From contig CAWAGA010000002.1 in assembly GCA_963781665.1 (NCBI GenBank), positions 124,001-188,000 on the forward strand: a DNA stretch of 64,000 nucleotides, in the 5' to 3' direction. Positions 60,441-64,000 of the stretch are shown one piece after another. The translations under genes and the position numbers were made by a program. Within the stretch, counting starts at the first letter, position 1; each line of letters opens with the position of its first letter. The notes under the pieces were generated by a model. It made no database searches. It was not told the origin of the DNA and worked only from the letters and a program-made list of their open reading frames with translations. The stretch comes from JAJYIW01 sp963781665 (lineage in GTDB: Bacteria; Chloroflexota; Anaerolineae; Anaerolineales; Anaerolineaceae).

Positions 60441-63170
60441 TTAACTACCAAGCCCATTCAATTGGCTTTTTAATTTTTCAACTGTCTCTTGATAGGCTGC
60501 CAGTTTTTGGCGTTCTTTGTCTACCACTGGCGGTGGAGCTTTCTGGGCGAATGGGCTGGCCAGCAGCGACACCAGGCGGTCGACCTGAGATTGATTGTCT
60601 GCCAGTTCTTTTTCCAGGCGGCTGCGATCAGCTTCAACGTCTACCAGCCCGGTCAACGGCAGATATACTTCTACACCAGAAACAACCAGGGTGACCTGGT
60701 TTTGTTGGTCTGCCAGGATGGGACTGCTTTCGTCCAGCCTCTCTTCGAGCCGCATGGCAATGGGGTCTAGAAAAGCCAGGGCAGCGATGGTCTTGAGTTG
60801 GGGCATTAGAATATCGAAACGGGCTCCTGCGACAATGGTTGCCGCCAGGCGTTTTCCGGGTGTAACTTTCTTCTCGGCCCGTAAGTTACGGATGCCCCGC
60901 ACCAGGTCCATCACCAGTGAGAAATCGGCCACCTTTTGAGCCTCCCAGCCCTCTTCAGGGTGGGCCACCGGCCATTGAGCGATCATTAAAGCATCTTCCC
61001 AGCCACTATCAGGACCAAAATCAGGCGACTTGGCCTGGCAGGCGCCTTTGAGATGGCCCCAAAGTTCCTCAGTAACAAATGGCGTAAATGGATGGAGCAG
61101 GCGCAAGCAGGTATCGAGCACACGCACCAGGGTATAAGCCGTGTAGTAAGCCCGGTCGCCGCCTTCAATGAGCTGCAGCTTGGAAATCTCAAGATACCAG
61201 TCGGCGAACTCACTCCAGAAGAACTCGTAGATCTGGTGACCGGCTTCACCGTATTGGTAGCCGGTGAACAAACGCTCCACGTCGCTCACCAAAGCCCGCA
61301 TCCGGGCCCAGATCCACGAATCAGCCAGGGTCCAATCCGGGTCAGCTTTTGGAGTCAGCGGGGATTGGTCGAGGGCGCTGACCACGTAGCGCCCGGCATT
61401 CCAGATTTTATTGGCAAAATTCCGGTTGGCCTCCACCTTTTTCAGGCTGAGGTTCATGTCGTTGCCTGGGGTAGACCCCACCAGCAGGGTGAAACGCAAG
61501 GCGTCCGTCCCCATTTCATCCATCACCACCAGGGGGTCGATCACGTTGCCCTTGGTCTTGCTCATTTTCTGGCCTTTTTCATCCCGGATCAGGCCATGCA
61601 GGTAAACCGTATCAAAAGGTGGTTTTCCGGTAAATTCCAACCCGTCCATGATCATGCGGGCGACCCAGAAGAAGAGGATATCGTAGCCGGTTTCGAGGAC
61701 TGAGGTTGGGTAGAAATAGAGGTAATCGGGGGTCTCATCCGGCCAACCCAGGGTCGAGAAGGGCCACAGCCCGGAAGAAAACCAGGTATCGAGCACGTCT
61801 GGGTCCTGGGTGAGGTGAGCGCTGTGGCAATCCGGGCATTCAACCGGATCTACCCGTGAAACGATCATTTTTCCACAGTCATCGCAGTACCAGACCGGGA
61901 TGCGATGGCCCCACCACAGCTGCCGGCTGATGCACCAATCCTCGATATTTTCAAGCCAGTTGTAATACACCTTGGTAAAGTGTTCGGGGACGATCGTAAT
62001 CTGGCCCGTTCTGACCGGTTTGAGGGCCGCTTCGGCCAATGGCTTGATGTGGATGAACCATTGAGTCGAGATCATCGGTTCGATGATCTCGCCGCCGCGC
62101 TGTGAACGAGGTGTATTGCGCGGATAGGGCTCTTCCTTGATTACCAAACCGGCGGCGCGCATATCGCTCCACAGCTTCTCACGGGCTTCAAACCGGTCCA
62201 GGCCGGCATAAGCGCCTCCGTTGGCATTGATCCTGGCTTCTTCGTCGAGGATAGAAATGACCGGCAGTTGATGGCGTTCGCCGATCTGGTAGTCGGTCGG
62301 GTCGTGGCCAGGCGTGACCTTTAGTGCTCCGGTGCCGAATTCAAGCTCGACGGCCTCATCGGCGATTACCGGGATCTCTCGTCCCAGGATGGGCACTTTG
62401 ACCTTGCGCCCGACAAACCGCTGGTAGCGGGGATCATCGGGGTGTACGGCAACAGCCGTATCACCTAATATCGTCTCGGGACGGGAAGTCGCCACCGGGA
62501 TATACTCGTCAGAGTCCACCAGCTCGTATTTGAAATAATACAGGGTGCCTGGCTCCTGGGTGTACTCGACCTCCAGGTCAGAGACGGCAGTCCGCAGCCC
62601 AGGCGACCAGTTGATCAACCTCGGGCCGCGGTAGATCAATCCGTTTTCATACAGCCGGACAAATGCTTCTCGGACCGCCTTGGAAAGGCCCTCGTCCAGG
62701 GTGAAGCGCTGCCGGCTCCAATCGCACGAAGCTCCCAGACGGCGAATCTGGCGGAAGATAATCTCGCCATATTTTTCTTTCCAGGCCCAGGTGCGGCGTA
62801 GAAATTCCTCCCGGCCCAATTTCTGGCGGGTTAAGCCTTCCTTTTGAAGGGCCTTCTCTACCTGCAGCTGGGTGGCGATGCCGGCATGGTCCGAGCCAGG
62901 CACCCATAATGTCGGTACGCCTTTCATTCGCTGGTAGCGAATCATCAGGTCTTCCATCGATACAAACATGGCGTGTCCGAGGTGCAGCTCTCCGGTCACG
63001 TTCGGTGGCGGGATACTGATTACAAAAGGCTTGCGGGTCGGGTCGAATTCCGGCTCGTTTGGATCGTTTACAGGTTTGAAAAACCCCTGTTTTTCCCACC
63101 AGGAATACAGGCGCTGCTCCGTCGATTTGAAGTCATATGCTTTTGGGAGAGAATAATCAGGCATGGGCAT
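60441..63170 (-). CDS. valS: Valyl-tRNA synthetase, bacterial type
   Basis: A 909-residue class I synthetase. The HIGH motif appears as HLGH in PPNVTGELHLGHAM and KMSKS as KMSKT in GQKMSKTKGNVIDP. The editing domain and the VFSSGLWPFSTLGWP-like segment (TWFSSGLWPFSTLGWP) are in place. The C-terminus is a coiled coil (DVEADRSRLEKELADNQSQV) as in bacterial ValS. It joins valine to tRNA-Val and clears Thr-tRNA. It is followed upstream by a second, different ValS-like gene. The start ATG 63170 gives MPMPDYSLPKAYDF. Confidence 0.97.
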   Translation of the reverse strand: MPMPDYSLPKAYDFKSTEQRLYSWWEKQGFFKPVNDPNEPEFDPTRKPFVISIPPPNVTGELHLGHAMFVSMEDLMIRYQRMKGVPTLWVPGSDHAGIATQLQVEKALQKEGLTRQKLGREEFLRRTWAWKEKYGEIIFRQIRRLGASCDWSRQRFTLDEGLSKAVREAFVRLYENGLIYRGPRLINWSPGLRTAVSDLEVEYTQEPGTLYYFKYELVDSDEYIPVATSRPETILGDTAVAVHPDDPRYQRFVGRKVKVPILGREIPVIADEAVELEFGTGALKVTPGHDPTDYQIGERHQLPVISILDEEARINANGGAYAGLDRFEAREKLWSDMRAAGLVIKEEPYPRNTPRSQRGGEIIEPMISTQWFIHIKPLAEAALKPVRTGQITIVPEHFTKVYYNWLENIEDWCISRQLWWGHRIPVWYCDDCGKMIVSRVDPVECPDCHSAHLTQDPDVLDTWFSSGLWPFSTLGWPDETPDYLYFYPTSVLETGYDILFFWVARMIMDGLEFTGKPPFDTVYLHGLIRDEKGQKMSKTKGNVIDPLVVMDEMGTDALRFTLLVGSTPGNDMNLSLKKVEANRNFANKIWNAGRYVVSALDQSPLTPKADPDWTLADSWIWARMRALVSDVERLFTGYQYGEAGHQIYEFFWSEFADWYLEISKLQLIEGGDRAYYTAYTLVRVLDTCLRLLHPFTPFVTEELWGHLKGACQAKSPDFGPDSGWEDALMIAQWPVAHPEEGWEAQKVADFSLVMDLVRGIRNLRAEKKVTPGKRLAATIVAGARFDILMPQLKTIAALAFLDPIAMRLEERLDESSPILADQQNQVTLVVSGVEVYLPLTGLVDVEADRSRLEKELADNQSQVDRLVSLLASPFAQKAPPPVVDKERQKLAAYQETVEKLKSQLNGLGS

Positions 63171-63356
63171 TTATCCAAAATAAAGAAAATAGAAAATTGT
63201 GAAAAGGCAATCAGTAATCAAGCGATTTGTAACTGAATCATTTATGAGCTGGCGTTCTGGCAATCCGGAATGCGGTGATCGATCCCTTGTATCAGGACGA
63301 TCACAACCGGTCGTTCGGGTTCTTGATCCCTCCCAAAATGCGTCCGGTTTATTGGC

Positions 63357-64000
63357 TTACCCATTCCCATCTTCTCCAGCGGCCTGTATCCCAATCGACA
63401 CCAGGCCTCCATAGACTACCGCTTCCTGGCTGCCATCCAGCTTGGAAACAACCTCAATGAGTGTGGCACGGGTCACGCTGGTTAAATCAGAACGGGCTTC
63501 TTCCAATAACCGGATCAGGCCGGGATCAGCGCAGCCCAATTGTACCCGATCTACTGCCAAACCCAACGGCAAATTCCGCTCGCTTTTATAGCGGCGAACA
63601 GCCGTAGCGACACCAACCAGAATTTCACCCTGCGCAGCGGCTGTTTCATCCATCAGGCGCTCATCCACCTGGGGCCAGGTAGAAAGGTGAACAGAAAGAA
63701 AACCCTCATGTCCGCCAAACAATCCCTGGTAGATCTCATCGGTGACAAACGGCAAAATAGGGGTAAACATTTTCACCAGCGCCAGTAAGGTGGTGTAAAG
63801 GCAGAAGCGGGCTCCCTCACCACGGGTATTGGAAGGGTCGTAAAGCCGCTGCTTGGCCATTTCGAGATAATTATCAGCCAGATCGTGCCAGAAGAACCCT
63901 TCAAGCTCATTCCTGGCTGCTACATAATCGTATCCGCGCAGCAGGGTGGTGACCTGGGCGATCAGCCCTTGCAGGCGAGCCATGATCCAGGCATCGGCCG
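63357..64000 (-). CDS. Second valyl-tRNA synthetase-like gene, C-terminal part only
   Basis: Cut by the window end; the frame stays open to position 64000 (reads ADAWIMARLQG). The 214 residues seen are the anticodon-binding domain of a class I synthetase: FFWHDLADNYLEMAKQRLYD, then MFTPILPFVTDEIYQGLFGG and LSVHLSTWPQ. The best match in memory is the C-terminus of archaeal-type ValS. It lacks the coiled-coil arm of the neighbouring bacterial-type ValS and ends in a short Gly/Glu tail. Isoleucyl-tRNA synthetase is less likely because the zinc-binding C-terminus is absent. Whether HIGH and KMSKS are intact lies outside the window. Confidence 0.8.
   Translation of the reverse strand, partial: ADAWIMARLQGLIAQVTTLLRGYDYVAARNELEGFFWHDLADNYLEMAKQRLYDPSNTRGEGARFCLYTTLLALVKMFTPILPFVTDEIYQGLFGGHEGFLSVHLSTWPQVDERLMDETAAAQGEILVGVATAVRRYKSERNLPLGLAVDRVQLGCADPGLIRLLEEARSDLTSVTRATLIEVVSKLDGSQEAVVYGGLVSIGIQAAGEDGNG

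Overview
The window looks like a stretch of a Chloroflexota genome, most likely an anaerobic, fermentative member of class Anaerolineae. This is an inference from gene content: many lipoproteins with Pro/Thr-rich linkers, sugar ABC transporters without their own ATPase, group 4 membrane-bound [NiFe] hydrogenases, a tungsten-type aldehyde oxidoreductase, and secreted proteins carrying an aromatic-LPLI motif. No tRNA, rRNA, CRISPR array or transposase was seen.

Layout. 0-7.6 kb: a ROK repressor with a palindromic operator, then a sugar ABC importer (binding lipoprotein and two permeases), a GH66 dextranase-like lipoprotein and a cytoplasmic GH15 enzyme; together this reads as an alpha-1,6-glucan (dextran/isomaltooligosaccharide) locus. 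7.6-9.5 kb (minus): a metallopeptidase with a toxin/cargo-like architecture and a small coupled partner. 9.7-16.1 kb: a TetR-controlled YbhFSR-type exporter (two ABC-2 permeases, two ATPases, HlyD lipoprotein) in which the first permease and the first ATPase are each broken by one extra base. 16.2-32.1 kb: a mixed housekeeping and accessory region: isoprenoid-synthase-like gene (frameshifted), metallophosphatase, Vat/CatB acetyltransferase, P450, alpha/beta hydrolase, LctP permease, epimerase, GH32, amidohydrolase, a 16S rRNA G1405 methyltransferase homologue abutting an RsmF homologue, and an orphan DNA methyltransferase.

32.1-41.0 kb (minus): one continuous operon: a four-cluster ferredoxin, an aldehyde:ferredoxin oxidoreductase and a seven-subunit CooMKLXUH-like group 4 hydrogenase, preceded by a Rex-like box. 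41.1-43.6 kb (minus): rsmE, rsmI, a HAD hydrolase and a small LuxR-type regulator behind a consensus promoter with a GAAC-N4-GTTC box. 43.8-52.3 kb (plus): a second, Mbh-like group 4 hydrogenase with its own HycI-type maturation protease. The inferred logic is that reduced ferredoxin from aldehyde oxidation or fermentation is discharged as H2 while ions are pumped.

52.3-56.5 kb: a sortase-like protein, a 110-bp tandem repeat array, a large fibronectin-III-like secreted protein (frameshifted) and a small methyltransferase. 56.7-64 kb: a GH1 beta-glucosidase, a conserved protein with a phosphorylase-like C-terminal half, a DUF4404-like protein, and two adjacent valyl-tRNA synthetase genes of different type, the second cut by the window end.

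Four clear frameshifts, and possibly a fifth, are all single-base insertions. That pattern matters for judging whether the genes are really broken or the assembly contains errors.
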